DNA of 64,000 nt from Planctomycetota bacterium (GTDB lineage Bacteria; Planctomycetota; GCA-2746535): contig NVWA01000016.1 in the NCBI GenBank assembly GCA_002746535.1, positions 64,001 through 128,000 of the forward strand, read 5' to 3'. The position numbers were made by a program, and so were the translations under genes. Position 1 is the first letter of the stretch. The number at the start of each line of letters is the position of its first letter. The notes below the pieces were generated by a model that saw only the letters and a program-made list of their open reading frames with translations, did not search any database and was not told the DNA's origin. Shown here in pieces: positions 23,186-36,800 of this stretch.

Positions 23186-23214
23186 TTGAATCAGGCCAAA
23201 TAGACCTGATTCAA
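23186..23214 (-). terminator. Hairpin downstream of lipoprotein gene
   Basis: TTGAATCAGG / CCTGATTCAA, 10-bp perfect stem, 9-nt loop; 3' of 23227..25185. Confidence 0.6.
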
Positions 23215-23226
23215 TAAGAAAAAAAA

Positions 23227-25185
23227 TTACTGAGCAGTAATAGTTATTGAGAACTCACCATCAGTTAATGTAGATGTCGCGCTAGCAGAAGAATCTGTTG
23301 CAACAATATTAACAGTACCTTTAACAACTGTACTTGTAATTTCAGTAATCACAACGGAACCAGAGCCAAATGAACCATTAGCTGATAAAGTCGTTGTGGT
23401 AAAACCTGAAGTGCCGCCCACAACAATCGAAATGATATTTGCAACACTTGAACTTGTAAACGTATGCGAGCCAACTTCAGCTGGAACTGTAACAGAAATA
23501 GAAACTGAAGAACCAGTTGAACCTACAGCATGTCCTGTAGTTATTGTAATAACACCAGAAGAAGTTACAGCTGCCAAACTTGACGTTGTAACAGTACTAC
23601 CAGCCTGATTATCAAAGGCAACACTGTCTAACGAGCCTTTGAAAAAACCTGATGTATCAGTCGTAGTAGTATCAGTCGTGGTTGTATCTGTAACTGGAGT
23701 ACCAGAAACTGAATCAAGACTTGATGTCAAAGAAACACCTACTGCTGATGTGTATTCAGTACCGCTGGTACCTTCTTTTACGAATGTCTTGATTGTTATA
23801 TCACCTCTTACAACAGCAGTAGCAGTAATCTTTAAAGTACGTCCTGATGTTGATGCTGGTATTAAACCCGCAGTTGTATTCAATTTTTCAGCAATTAGTT
23901 TTGCTTTTACTTCTGCCAAAGCAACTGCCAAATCAATTGTACCTGCAGTAGCATTAATGGCATTTGTGCTTAATTTAATTACTAAGTCACCAGTATAAAG
24001 ACTGACATCACCATCAACTTCAAGGCCAATTGCACCTTTTTTAAGATCAACTTTAATTGAAATTGGCTCTGAGCCACCAAGCACTTCAGCACTTAAAGTA
24101 TGCTTATCACCTTCTAAAGCATTTGTGGCAGAATAAGTAATAGTATCATCACCCGTACCACTTCTTGTAACTGTTATTGTAATTACTGAAGGAGCTGCTG
24201 CAACATCAGTTACAGTTGTACTAATAGTTGTATCAGTAGTAGAATCAAGAACTAAAGCGGTAACTAGTGCATCAATTTCTTTCACTAGATCAGCCGTTTT
24301 AACAGCGTCTTTAATAGTGTTTGAAGTTACAACATCATTTATTAGGTTTTCGTAAGAAATAGATTTACCTTCAGCTTCTTTTGTTGCTAAAACATTACTA
24401 ATTGAAGCATAGAATTTAGGATCATTAAGTACTGACCCACCATCACTACCAACCGTGGAAGCATTTACTCTAGCTGAAATGAATGCCAATGGATCTACTC
24501 CATCACCAACAAAATTTGCTAACGCTTGCAACATAATGATTTCTGACGAATCAGCTTTAAGCCCATCATTTAAAAAATCTCCTGCAGAAACAGCAGGGTT
24601 ACCTGAGGCATCAACACCAAAAATAGAGACCAAAACAACATTTGCACTCGTTTCAATTTCTTCTTTTGTTATATTTAATTCTCTAGCTAATGAATCCAAT
24701 AGAGAGGTGTTTGTTACAGCTCCACCTGCAACCGCATTTGCAATTACAGAGGTAATATCAATGTCTAAACCAAGTGCATTTAATGCTGCAACCGTGATAA
24801 TATTAATATTTACTTTATCTTGACCATCACCAACAAGAGCCGTTAGTGCATTAGCACCAGTTCCCACTTGAATTATTACCGAACCTTTTACCTCTTTGCC
24901 TTTTTTACCTGAACTAGCTGTACCTGCTAATAATAGAGAAAATGCACCATCAGCACCAACTTTACCTGATGCTGTGTTTCCATTTGCATCAACTAATGAA
25001 ACAACAGTACCAGTCGCAAAAGCAATTCCTGCTGCATCAATCGCAACACCTTGAATCGTTTTTTCACTAACCAAGTCACCAACACTTGTACCACCACCAC
25101 TACTTCCACATCCAGCAAACCCAATTGCCAAGATAGCTAAAGAAAGTATTGATAGAGTCCGTTTGAAATTTTTGAAATCAAACAT
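23227..25185 (-). CDS. Secreted lipoprotein of unknown function, Ser/Thr-rich
   Basis: Signal peptide and lipobox AIGFAGCGSSGGGTS; TDTTTTDTTTTDT tract; shared N-terminal layout with 25475..26923. Confidence 0.75.
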   Translation of the reverse strand: MFDFKNFKRTLSILSLAILAIGFAGCGSSGGGTSVGDLVSEKTIQGVAIDAAGIAFATGTVVSLVDANGNTASGKVGADGAFSLLLAGTASSGKKGKEVKGSVIIQVGTGANALTALVGDGQDKVNINIITVAALNALGLDIDITSVIANAVAGGAVTNTSLLDSLARELNITKEEIETSANVVLVSIFGVDASGNPAVSAGDFLNDGLKADSSEIIMLQALANFVGDGVDPLAFISARVNASTVGSDGGSVLNDPKFYASISNVLATKEAEGKSISYENLINDVVTSNTIKDAVKTADLVKEIDALVTALVLDSTTDTTISTTVTDVAAAPSVITITVTRSGTGDDTITYSATNALEGDKHTLSAEVLGGSEPISIKVDLKKGAIGLEVDGDVSLYTGDLVIKLSTNAINATAGTIDLAVALAEVKAKLIAEKLNTTAGLIPASTSGRTLKITATAVVRGDITIKTFVKEGTSGTEYTSAVGVSLTSSLDSVSGTPVTDTTTTDTTTTDTSGFFKGSLDSVAFDNQAGSTVTTSSLAAVTSSGVITITTGHAVGSTGSSVSISVTVPAEVGSHTFTSSSVANIISIVVGGTSGFTTTTLSANGSFGSGSVVITEITSTVVKGTVNIVATDSSASATSTLTDGEFSITITAQ

Positions 25186-25428
25186 TTAAAACCTCCAGAA
25201 AAATGAGGGGATTATTTACCCCAATGATTAATTTAATTATTACAGAACTAAGTTTTCAAATTGAAAATAAATAGGCGTTAGCCTCCTATTTAAGTCGGGA
25301 CATTATACAAAGATAACAGCAATAGAAAGCAAGAGTTCAGCCAGTAATGGCAATTTATGAGGTAATTTCAGGCGAAAATCGAATGAGACTTAAATACTTT
25401 AGGAAGGTTTAACCAGAAGGAAATAAGA

Positions 25429-25452
25429 TTAGCGAGGGAAAACCCTCGCTAA
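25429..25452 (-). terminator. Hairpin downstream of lipoprotein gene
   Basis: TTAGCGAGGG-AAAA-CCCTCGCTAA, 10-bp stem just 3' of 25475..26923. Confidence 0.6.
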
Positions 25453-25474
25453 CCTATTAAAGAAAAAAACTTAA

Positions 25475-26923
25475 TTAAAGCTTAACGCCACCTGAAGAGG
25501 CTACAGTTGTAGATCCAGAAGTGATAAAAGTGTCTACATTATCAACACCACTTCTTTCAATAGCAGTTCCAGACATTTGAACATCATAGTTAACTGATGA
25601 AGAAGGGATTTTATCTGCCAAGGTTGTCTGACCGGCAGCAATAAGAGCAGCCTTAGCCTCTGAGAGGAAAGTTGCTAAATTTATAGTTCCACTACTAATT
25701 GCTTGTGTATTTTTAATTGTAACAGAGACATCCCCTGAAGTAACAACAGCTGAAGCATCACCTGCCGAGAGAGATCCTGAACCAGCGGAAGTTAAAGTTA
25801 CAGAAACAGTCGCTTTAATTTCAGTTCCTGAACTAATGACGAAAGCTGCATTTGTTTTGTCACCACTTTTGTCATTGGCAACAGAATAAGTAAGTGTATC
25901 ACCAGATCTACTAACAGTAATTGTGACTGTAGGGGCACTTTCAGAAATTGAAGTCACGCTAGATGTAACAGATGTCGCAAATGCATCAGCAGCTGTTGAA
26001 CCAGCTTCAATAGCAGTTACCACTGCATCCAACTCAGTTGCTAAAGCAGCCAATTCCGCTTCTAATTCAGAACTCTCAACAACGTCTTTCAACAAATCAC
26101 TTAGTTTCTTATCTCCAGTATCAGTCGCTACTTCTTCAGCTAATTCTGTGTAGAAACTACTACTATTTAAAAGAGAGCCATCTGTAGTAACACCTGCTGA
26201 TGGATTATTTACAGCTGCAACAGCCGATGCAGCAACATCTGTTAAAACATCCGCAGCAGCTTTCAACAATACAGCTTCATCAGAATCAGCATTACCATTT
26301 AAGAAACCTGATATGTTAACAGCCGCTTTACCAGTGCTATCAAAACCAAACAGTGCGCCTACGACTGAAGTCACAGCACTTTCAAAAATATCTTGAGAAA
26401 TTTCTGCTACTTTTCCAAGCTCAGCAGAAGTGATTACAACATTTCCATCTGCATCGGCAGTAATCGCTATATCAGCTGCTGAAAAAACACTACTTAAATC
26501 TATGCCGCTAGATTGAAGCAAAATAGCAACCGCAGCTACTGTAACAGCATTAACATTTACACTACTTTTTCCGTTAGGAACAATAGCTTGAACTTGATTA
26601 CCAGATGTGTCTTTAATTCTCAAATAAGTGTTTCCACTTACTAACTTACCTTTTTTAGAACTAGAAGTACCCTTTAAGACAACTTTAAAGTTACCTTTAT
26701 CATCAGTAACCGTTCCTGCTGCAGCATTACCATTTTCATCAACAGCAATAACAGTTGAACCTTTAGCAAATACATCACCTGCAGCAGTTAAAGCAATACC
26801 TGTGATTGTTTTCTCCGTAGTATTATCACTACTTCCACCACCTGAACTACCACAACTAACAATACCAACTGCCAAAATAGACATGAAACAAAGACTTAGT
26901 AATTTTTTTAATGAAAATTTCAT
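25475..26923 (-). CDS. Secreted lipoprotein of unknown function, paralog of 23227..25185
   Basis: AVGIVSCGSSGGGSS lipobox; TEKTITGIALTAAGDVFAKGSTVIAVDENGNAAAGTVTDDKGNFKVVLKGTSSSKKGK aligns with the neighbour's N-terminus. Confidence 0.75.
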   Translation of the reverse strand: MKFSLKKLLSLCFMSILAVGIVSCGSSGGGSSDNTTEKTITGIALTAAGDVFAKGSTVIAVDENGNAAAGTVTDDKGNFKVVLKGTSSSKKGKLVSGNTYLRIKDTSGNQVQAIVPNGKSSVNVNAVTVAAVAILLQSSGIDLSSVFSAADIAITADADGNVVITSAELGKVAEISQDIFESAVTSVVGALFGFDSTGKAAVNISGFLNGNADSDEAVLLKAAADVLTDVAASAVAAVNNPSAGVTTDGSLLNSSSFYTELAEEVATDTGDKKLSDLLKDVVESSELEAELAALATELDAVVTAIEAGSTAADAFATSVTSSVTSISESAPTVTITVSRSGDTLTYSVANDKSGDKTNAAFVISSGTEIKATVSVTLTSAGSGSLSAGDASAVVTSGDVSVTIKNTQAISSGTINLATFLSEAKAALIAAGQTTLADKIPSSSVNYDVQMSGTAIERSGVDNVDTFITSGSTTVASSGGVKL

Positions 26924-27263
26924 TTTTTCACTTCTCCAAATAATAATTAAAGTTTAACTTCTTCTAATAACAATAGTACACCAATACTGGTGTACTCTGA
27001 TTTTCAATATACGAATCCTTTAATCTTGGTCACCCAAGATATTAATGCGCAGTAATATACCCGTTTTATTGACGCTTTCCATAATTAAACTCAATATAAT
27101 GTTATGAAGCATAATGATTATTATCTAAGTGCAAACAAGTTCGCTGGGAACAAACTTACTGTATTCTGAATAAAATATAGTCAACTTAAAAAGGATAGGA
27201 ACCAAAGTGAAACCTTTTGGATATCAAATTCCTAAAATAAGCCAAGACCTTCTAGATTGTAAT

Positions 27264-29387
27264 CTAACGATCATATCGTTGCGATAAAACCGGAATCATT
27301 TGTAACAAAAGTGCCTTGTGTTCATCTAATATTTCAGGAACTTTTTTAACAACTGATGTAATGGGAGATAAATTAACTATTTCACGTTTTAAAAAGCCAC
27401 TTTCCTCCAACTCTTTTAATTCTCCTAAAATGGATGTAATGTGTTGAAATCTAGGAAAATCTAAACCTACTCTTGAATTCATCAGATGTGCTAAATCATC
27501 AAGGTATTCTACATTTCTAAACAAATCACCATTTAAAACAACCATCCCTTTCCAATTTTTGATTCTGCGATGAATTATAAATTTTAACCATGCCCCACTA
27601 CCACTTGCAGGTAATGGGTTTTCCACTAAGCGTTCTAACATCATCATTGCTTCAGGAGCTTCTTCACCTTCATTTGGACGAGCTCTTATCACCTGAAAAC
27701 CATTACCAACTTTTCTCACAAACAATTGTTTTAATAAAAATAAGGCATCTAACTCCTTACATACTTCTTTAAAATGCTCTAATTTAAAAATAGAAAAAAC
27801 GTCGGAATAACCAATGACATCAAATTCGCCTGAAATATTCCATCGATGACGTAGCGCATTTTCCTTGAGGTCGCCCCACTCTAATATTAATTTATAAATA
27901 GTTTTATCCACATCATCCTCAAAGGTATCAATCATCCCACCTTGAAAATACACCCAACCTTTTGAAATCCAAATGATGTGTTTTGTAGATAGCTCTCGTA
28001 TAAACCCCATAATCTTTTGGCTAACTTCTATAAGAGCATCGTGATTCACGTCGTCAGTTTTATGGCTCAAAAACAATATCGATATTTCTCGTGCTAACTC
28101 ACGACTTCTTAATTCTTTTTCAGCTAAATCAAAAGCTGGAAACAAAGTAAGAGTGGCAACACTAACCGATTTTTCTTTATCTTCATCCTTTTTATTGCCT
28201 TTAAATATTGACTTAATTCGATGAAAACGACCTTCATTTTCACCTTCCGCAGACTTATTTTGAGCCACATCATATTTGTATAATATTTTCTGAAGTGCTA
28301 ATTTGAAATCATTAATTTCTACCTCAGAATTTGTTTTATATAGGTTTGAATGAGAAATAACATGAATTGATTTATATAAATCATCATTAGCTTTATCCTC
28401 AACTAATCCAATAAATAACTGCTCTTCCTCACCATAAAATCTTTCTAAATCAATCTCTTTTAAACGATCCTTTATTAAGTCATCACCATACTCATCTAAA
28501 ACCCAGATGATTAAATTAATAGGAACAAATCTAGGCGTTCCAATCATCAAAAATATCAAATAAGCCAAATCTAAACCTTCTAGACCGAAAGACCCTGTTT
28601 CATCATTGTAGAGAAAAGATTTCTCTACGCCGATATTTCCATCACCTTTAACAATATTTTTAAGGACATTATTTTGGTGCCCATCAAGAATTTTTTGCAA
28701 TGAATCTTCATCTTCAAGCAATACATCAATGACACCACTCTCGGAAAGAGCATTTAAAAATTTAGAGATATTATTTGCAAATGATTTAGATGGAATCTTA
28801 ATACACTCTTTACCGTCAAAGGTAAATGTTCGCACACATAAATACTGAATGTATCTTAAAAATAAAAAATAATAAAGGCGCCTAGCCCCTCTACTAAAAA
28901 TAAAATAAGGATGAAGCTCTTCTCGATATCGATCACCTTCTATTACAAGTTCTATACGCACTAATGCTTTATTATTATCAATGGAAAAAGGCTCAATCAA
29001 TTCAGCGCTTTTAAATTTCATAGGATTTTTTTTAGGACCAGACAAAATAACTCTGATTCGATTCTCTAACTCATCACCCAAATGGTTGATAATTTCCCAG
29101 AATATACGAGCAAAATTTTTAGGTACCTTGTTCTTCTTGCCTTGAATTATTACGATTTCTGTTTCATTGGAAGTAACCAACTCTTCTTCCAATAAAGAAT
29201 GTGTATAAACAGTAACGCCTGCATAACCTATTGAAGGCTCTTCTGAGTTGACCTTTACACCATAACCAATAAGAACCTGTTTTTCTTGTTCAAAATAACC
29301 TGCTTTTACAATGTATATGGAACCTTTAACTTGCTTTAACAAGCCCAGTAAAATATTTATACCCTTTTTCTTAAACAACCGAATCAC
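27264..29387 (-). CDS. Hypothetical protein, 707 aa
   Basis: Long ORF; no recognised family; mixed alpha/beta composition, no signal peptide. Confidence 0.65.
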   Translation of the reverse strand: MIRLFKKKGINILLGLLKQVKGSIYIVKAGYFEQEKQVLIGYGVKVNSEEPSIGYAGVTVYTHSLLEEELVTSNETEIVIIQGKKNKVPKNFARIFWEIINHLGDELENRIRVILSGPKKNPMKFKSAELIEPFSIDNNKALVRIELVIEGDRYREELHPYFIFSRGARRLYYFLFLRYIQYLCVRTFTFDGKECIKIPSKSFANNISKFLNALSESGVIDVLLEDEDSLQKILDGHQNNVLKNIVKGDGNIGVEKSFLYNDETGSFGLEGLDLAYLIFLMIGTPRFVPINLIIWVLDEYGDDLIKDRLKEIDLERFYGEEEQLFIGLVEDKANDDLYKSIHVISHSNLYKTNSEVEINDFKLALQKILYKYDVAQNKSAEGENEGRFHRIKSIFKGNKKDEDKEKSVSVATLTLFPAFDLAEKELRSRELAREISILFLSHKTDDVNHDALIEVSQKIMGFIRELSTKHIIWISKGWVYFQGGMIDTFEDDVDKTIYKLILEWGDLKENALRHRWNISGEFDVIGYSDVFSIFKLEHFKEVCKELDALFLLKQLFVRKVGNGFQVIRARPNEGEEAPEAMMMLERLVENPLPASGSGAWLKFIIHRRIKNWKGMVVLNGDLFRNVEYLDDLAHLMNSRVGLDFPRFQHITSILGELKELEESGFLKREIVNLSPITSVVKKVPEILDEHKALLLQMIPVLSQRYDR

Positions 29388-29522
29388 TCATTTTAAAGAA
29401 GCTAAAACACACTAAGTCTATATATCGAAAGTACCTAACTAATTATCAAGTCACTTTCTACAGTTCTTAATTTTATCAAGTAATCTCATGATGTGTTCGA
29501 AACATGTCAGGAACATTTTTAG

Positions 29523-31625
<2,103 letters not shown>

Positions 31626-31663
31626 ATACAGTAAAAATATAAATTGAGAATCCAAATTAAATC

Positions 31664-33640
31664 ATGAAGTTATTGGAAGACATCTTTAAACAAGACGGCA
31701 CCCTATCAAAAAATTTATCAACTTACGAATTTAGACCTGAACAACTTGAAATGGCAAATGAAGTTTTTGATGCCATGCTTGATAAAGAACATTTAGTCGT
31801 TGAAGCTGGAACCGGGATTGGGAAATCTTTTGGTTATTTAATACCCGCAATTCTCTCTATCGATAAAACAAACGATCCAATCGTCATCTCTACCAACACA
31901 ATCAATCTTCAAGAACAACTAATTAATAAAGACTTACCTTTTATAAGACGATTCTTAGGAATTCCTTTTATCTATAAATTAGGTAAGGGTCGAAATAATT
32001 TCATTAGTATAAGAAGAATGCAAATTGCTCTTGAAAAGCACACAACACTTTTCGAAGATGCCGAGCAATTCCATGAACTAAGTGAAATTTATCAATGGTC
32101 TAAAGTCACTAAAGATGGTTCAAAATCAAGTTTGGTAACGAGACCATCACCGGCTGTTTGGTCAGAAGTTCAATCGGATAAAGACAATTGCCTAGGCAAG
32201 CGTTGCCCTTTCTACAGTAAGTGCTTTTACTTCCAATCAAGATTAGCTCTTCAAAAAGCAAATATTATTGTTGTAAATCATGCCCTACTATTTACAGACC
32301 TACAATTGAAACCAATGAACAAAGGAATCCTTCCCAAATATCAAAAATTAGTAATTGATGAAGCTCACAAAGTCGAACCTGTTGCTTCTGAACATTTTGG
32401 TATCACCGTTTCAAGGCGAGGCTTTCAAATCCTTTTTTCAAAAATTTTGAATCCTTCCAAAAATAAAGGCTTTTTTGCGAACCATGAATTTCGCCATGCC
32501 ATCGAAGATTTGATGATCAAAATGCCAGAATTCCTAGACGAATTTTATGGTGACATTTTCACCTACTTCAATAGCCAAACGAAATTTAACGAAAAAATAT
32601 TACGCATTAGAGAAAGCGGTTTTGTAGATACGACAGCGCTGACCCATTTAAGGGATCTCTATGATAAATTAAAAGAAGCCCTCGCAATTTGCCAAGATGA
32701 TAATGAAGAAGTACAAATAAATTCCTTCATGGAGAGTATCGTAACGTTATCGCAAAGCTTAACCTTCATATTATTCAGAGAAGGGAACGAAGAATATGTT
32801 TATTGGATTCAACTAAGCGGAAAATCAAATCACAATATTACACTAAATGCAGCCCCCATTGATATCGCAAATCAACTGAATAATTTATTGTTCAAGAATG
32901 TTAATTCCGTTACCCTGACAAGTGCTACCCTCATCATTAATAATACCAAAAATGGCTTTGACTATTTTAATAAGCGAGTTGGCTTACAAGAATCAAGAAC
33001 GCTTCAAGCTGGCTCACCTTTTGATTATCAAAAAAATGTTTCAATTCATATCCCACTTAGAATTGATGCGCCTAACACAGATAATTATGATTCTCAAATG
33101 ATCGAATGCGTACGCTACTATGTACATGCCACTCAAGGTGGAGCCTTTATCTTATTCACTAGTTACTCTGCTCTTCAAAAAGCATTTTTAGCACTACAAC
33201 ATGAATTTAAAAAAGCTGGTTATCAGATTCAATGCCAAGGCAACAACCAATCCAGATCTCAAATGCTTGATGATTTTAAAGAGTCAAATAATAGTGTTCT
33301 TTTCGGAACAGATAGTTTTTGGGAAGGTGTTGATGTTCAGGGAGAAAAACTGCGCAACGTAATCATCACAAAATTACCCTTCTCTGTCCCCACTCACCCT
33401 GTCAATCAAGCAAAGTATGAATTAATAGAGAATCAAGGCAAGAATTCATTTAAAGAATTATCACTACCTCAAGCGGTACTAAAATTCAAACAAGGCTTCG
33501 GACGATTAATTCGCTCCAAAGAAGATAAAGGTATCGTCTGCATATTAGACACTCGCATAATAAATAAATTTTATGGCATGCAGTTTTTATCGGCAATTCC
33601 AAAATGTGAAATTATTCGAGATGAAATTCTATACAATTGA
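31664..33640 (+). CDS. DinG-family ATP-dependent helicase
   Basis: RPEQLEMANEVFDAMLDKEHLVVEAGTGIGKSFGYLIPA; VIDEAHKV; FGTDSFWEGVDVQGEKLRNVIITKLPF; Fe-S cysteine cluster C-LGKRC-PFYSKC. Confidence 0.9.
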   Translation: MKLLEDIFKQDGTLSKNLSTYEFRPEQLEMANEVFDAMLDKEHLVVEAGTGIGKSFGYLIPAILSIDKTNDPIVISTNTINLQEQLINKDLPFIRRFLGIPFIYKLGKGRNNFISIRRMQIALEKHTTLFEDAEQFHELSEIYQWSKVTKDGSKSSLVTRPSPAVWSEVQSDKDNCLGKRCPFYSKCFYFQSRLALQKANIIVVNHALLFTDLQLKPMNKGILPKYQKLVIDEAHKVEPVASEHFGITVSRRGFQILFSKILNPSKNKGFFANHEFRHAIEDLMIKMPEFLDEFYGDIFTYFNSQTKFNEKILRIRESGFVDTTALTHLRDLYDKLKEALAICQDDNEEVQINSFMESIVTLSQSLTFILFREGNEEYVYWIQLSGKSNHNITLNAAPIDIANQLNNLLFKNVNSVTLTSATLIINNTKNGFDYFNKRVGLQESRTLQAGSPFDYQKNVSIHIPLRIDAPNTDNYDSQMIECVRYYVHATQGGAFILFTSYSALQKAFLALQHEFKKAGYQIQCQGNNQSRSQMLDDFKESNNSVLFGTDSFWEGVDVQGEKLRNVIITKLPFSVPTHPVNQAKYELIENQGKNSFKELSLPQAVLKFKQGFGRLIRSKEDKGIVCILDTRIINKFYGMQFLSAIPKCEIIRDEILYN

Positions 33641-33846
33641 TTTGTAATAATAAATTTTGCATCCGTAATAAATGATCAAATCAATTGAAAGCTGAAACCA
33701 TCGAAGACATTATTGAAATCGCTGCGGAACTCTAAAGCAATCTGAGTTTACAAATTGAAAGTTTTTGAAAATAATTAATTTTTCTGTTAAATAAATCTAG
33801 TGCTGCGTGTTAACCTATTTAAAAGGATATTTCACCAAGAATTCAT

Positions 33847-36800
33847 ATGAAACAATTAATTGAAGACATCATCAAAACAAATGACCAATCCAAGTGGAGT
33901 CAGCTAATTGATACAATTCATAATGACCTTCTAGCCCAATCTTATCGACTAATCCCTCATGGCGATTTGCATCAAGATGCTCTGCAAGAAAGCTGTATAA
34001 GTATCTATAAAAATCTCAATGCGTTTTACATAAAAAATAAAAAATATGACGATTACGAATTCACCATCAACTTTTCTAAGTGGTCCAGAACAATCGTTCG
34101 CAACACATCTTTCAATACTTTAAGACATAGAAAAAACCAAAATAAATTACTTGAACTCAATCCAAATTATCAAGAAAAATTAAACGAACAGATAAAAGAA
34201 AGTAAAAAAGATTCTTTTGAATTAAAAGAATATCTTAGCCAAATGCTTTGTAGCTTGAAACAAAAAGAACACAAGCTTTTGGTACTTAAATATTTTGAAG
34301 GGATGACCAATTTGGAAATCTCTACTGAAACTGGTTATCAGATTAATTCTATTCCAGTTTTAATTAACCGAGCATTAGGTCAGCTAAGAAAGCGCTTTGA
34401 ACACGTTGGCCTAACAATCGCAGCTGCAACACTTACAGAAGTTTTAGCACAACAAAATGTAACCACTTCTGTAATTACTACAATTCCTCCGGAGGTATTT
34501 CATTCAATCAAATCAATCCCATTAAAAATTGGGATTTTAACGTCATCATTGAAAGGACTACTTATGAAAAGTTTATTAATTTTAATCACCGCAACGGTGC
34601 TGAGCACTTCCATTCTGTATCTACAAACAAATGCAGAATCGGAAAAAAAAACAATCACTACTAAAAAAGAATCAACTATTACTACTAATAAAGAGGCTCT
34701 TACCAAGAGTAAAACTACTGACCAAAAGTCTAACTCTGAAGAAATAATAATTCCTGAACAAACAAGTGGGAACACTACCTCTATAAACAAACAGACTAAA
34801 ATTTATGGACTTAAAAAACCATTAGTTAGTCATATCCTACCAAATATCCAACAGTTCAGCCAATTTTTTAAAGATACCGCCTACGGGAAAATATGGGCTG
34901 ATAAAAAAATAAAAGAACAACTATCAAAAGTGAATTGGGAATTAATAGCTCCGGAACTGTTTAATATGGTCGATATCGACAGTACTTTTTGCACAATTGA
35001 CGAGTACTTATTTCTAAAAACATTACTTTCAAATACAGATGAAATAACTATTGAAGCCAACAAAAGGGAGTTTTCAGCAAGATTAAAAATCAAAAATGAA
35101 GTAGAAGAGAACTCTTTAAAAATTAAATCTGCGATAGATCTCTTAAAAAAAAGCTACAAGCTTAAACACGATAAACTTGCTGAAGTGAAACATAACATTA
35201 CATCATCCGATGGAGCTGTTTCAGTAAGCACTACTAGTATTTATCAAGATAATATTAAAAGCCTGAATAACTTAAAATACAAAACAGAAAATAATTACTT
35301 TTATATTTACATTGGTAACTTAGTCGAAATCCAAAATAAAAGCAATGAGAATAATAAAGAACTAATCTTTCGAGGTAAAACGAGACCATCAAAATCTTTT
35401 GATATTGGTAACAATGATCTTATTAGACACCCTTTTATGTATACAGATACCTCAGAAGTAACTTTTGAAACAAAATTTCAAAACAACCAATTTCATGAGC
35501 GTTCCATATCAACTAATTTGGATAAAAAATGCCTTCTCAAACCATTTATAAAATCAATTAGTGAAGAAGGTTTTACAAGTGACCAAGAAAAAAATATTTA
35601 TGCTGCCGCAAATTTCAACCTAGATGAATTTATTCTTTGGGCAAAGCCTGTTTTAAAAATCGCTCTTTCAATTTCACCATTTATGGTGGAACAAATTTCT
35701 TCCCAAATAAAAGAAAACTTAAGTGGTGAAGTCTTCATGTCATTAGGTAAAGATGGAGATATTACATTCATTAAAGCCAAATCACCCGAAAAGGCACAAG
35801 CCATGATGACAGCCTATTCATTATTCGCTACTCCCTATGGAATTATAGTTGAAAAAGGTCCAAACAACTGGATTAAAATTAAAACTTCTGACAAGTCATT
35901 TACAACAATAGAAGCTAATCTAAAAATAAAGGGATTCCTTGCCATAGCTAACTATAGTAATAAAGGACTCATCAATGGCATCTCAAAGTTTTTATATCCT
36001 ATTGCTGTCAAATACCAGCATGCAAAAGATTATAAAGAAATGGTTAAACCATGTCTGCCTATATTGACACAAAAACATTATCTAAAATATTTTGGTCAAT
36101 CAAAAATTTCAATTACAAAAAAGAACAATGTAATTATTGTAGATCAAACAACAGATATTCCCTTTCTCAGCATCACAAGCTTTTTTAATTATTTTGAAAC
36201 GTTAAATCAAAAAACACCTTCTAAAAAAATATTTAAAAATGAAGGACAAATAACAATTACCAACGCGAAGTTTAAACAAGAACTAAACTATGAAAATGGG
36301 AAAAAACAAGGTCTATGGAAAACAACTGATTTAAATGGTGCCCTTTACAGAGAAACAAATTACGATCAGGGAAAAAAATCCGGAATTCGTAAAATATTTT
36401 TTAATAATGGCACCCTCTCACATGCAATCAACTTTAAAAGTGATTCAAAGCATGGTAACTACAAACGATTTTATGGTACAGGGAAATTAAAGGAGCACGG
36501 ACAGTTTAAAAATGGTAAGAAAACTGGTTCTTGGAAATATTACCATTTAAATACATTTGTCAGCTCATCAGGAATATTCTCAGATGGACATAAAACAGGA
36601 ACATGGGAACATTTTGATGAAAATCAAAAAAAAGTGATGACATTGAACTACTCTAAAGATTCAAGCATTCCAATGCAATCTATCGTTTATCACCTCAATG
36701 GTTCTCCTAAAATCAGTATCGATCTAAAAGACCAAATTCATACCATTGAACAATACAACCAACAATCAACCTTAATAAGAATAAGCCATTATTACAATGG

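Noticed and set aside
23600-23720. Possible short tandem repeat or CRISPR-like array around the gtagtagtatcagtcgtagtt repeats
   Set aside because: In-frame Thr/Asp codon repetition of a lipoprotein linker; no spacer structure.
23396-24823. Plus-strand ORFs inside the lipoprotein genes (23396..23608, 23639..23998, 24455..24823, also 25923..26153 and 26628..26957)
   Set aside because: Antisense shadows of Ser/Thr/Ala/Val-rich coding sequence; valine/proline-rich low-complexity peptides.
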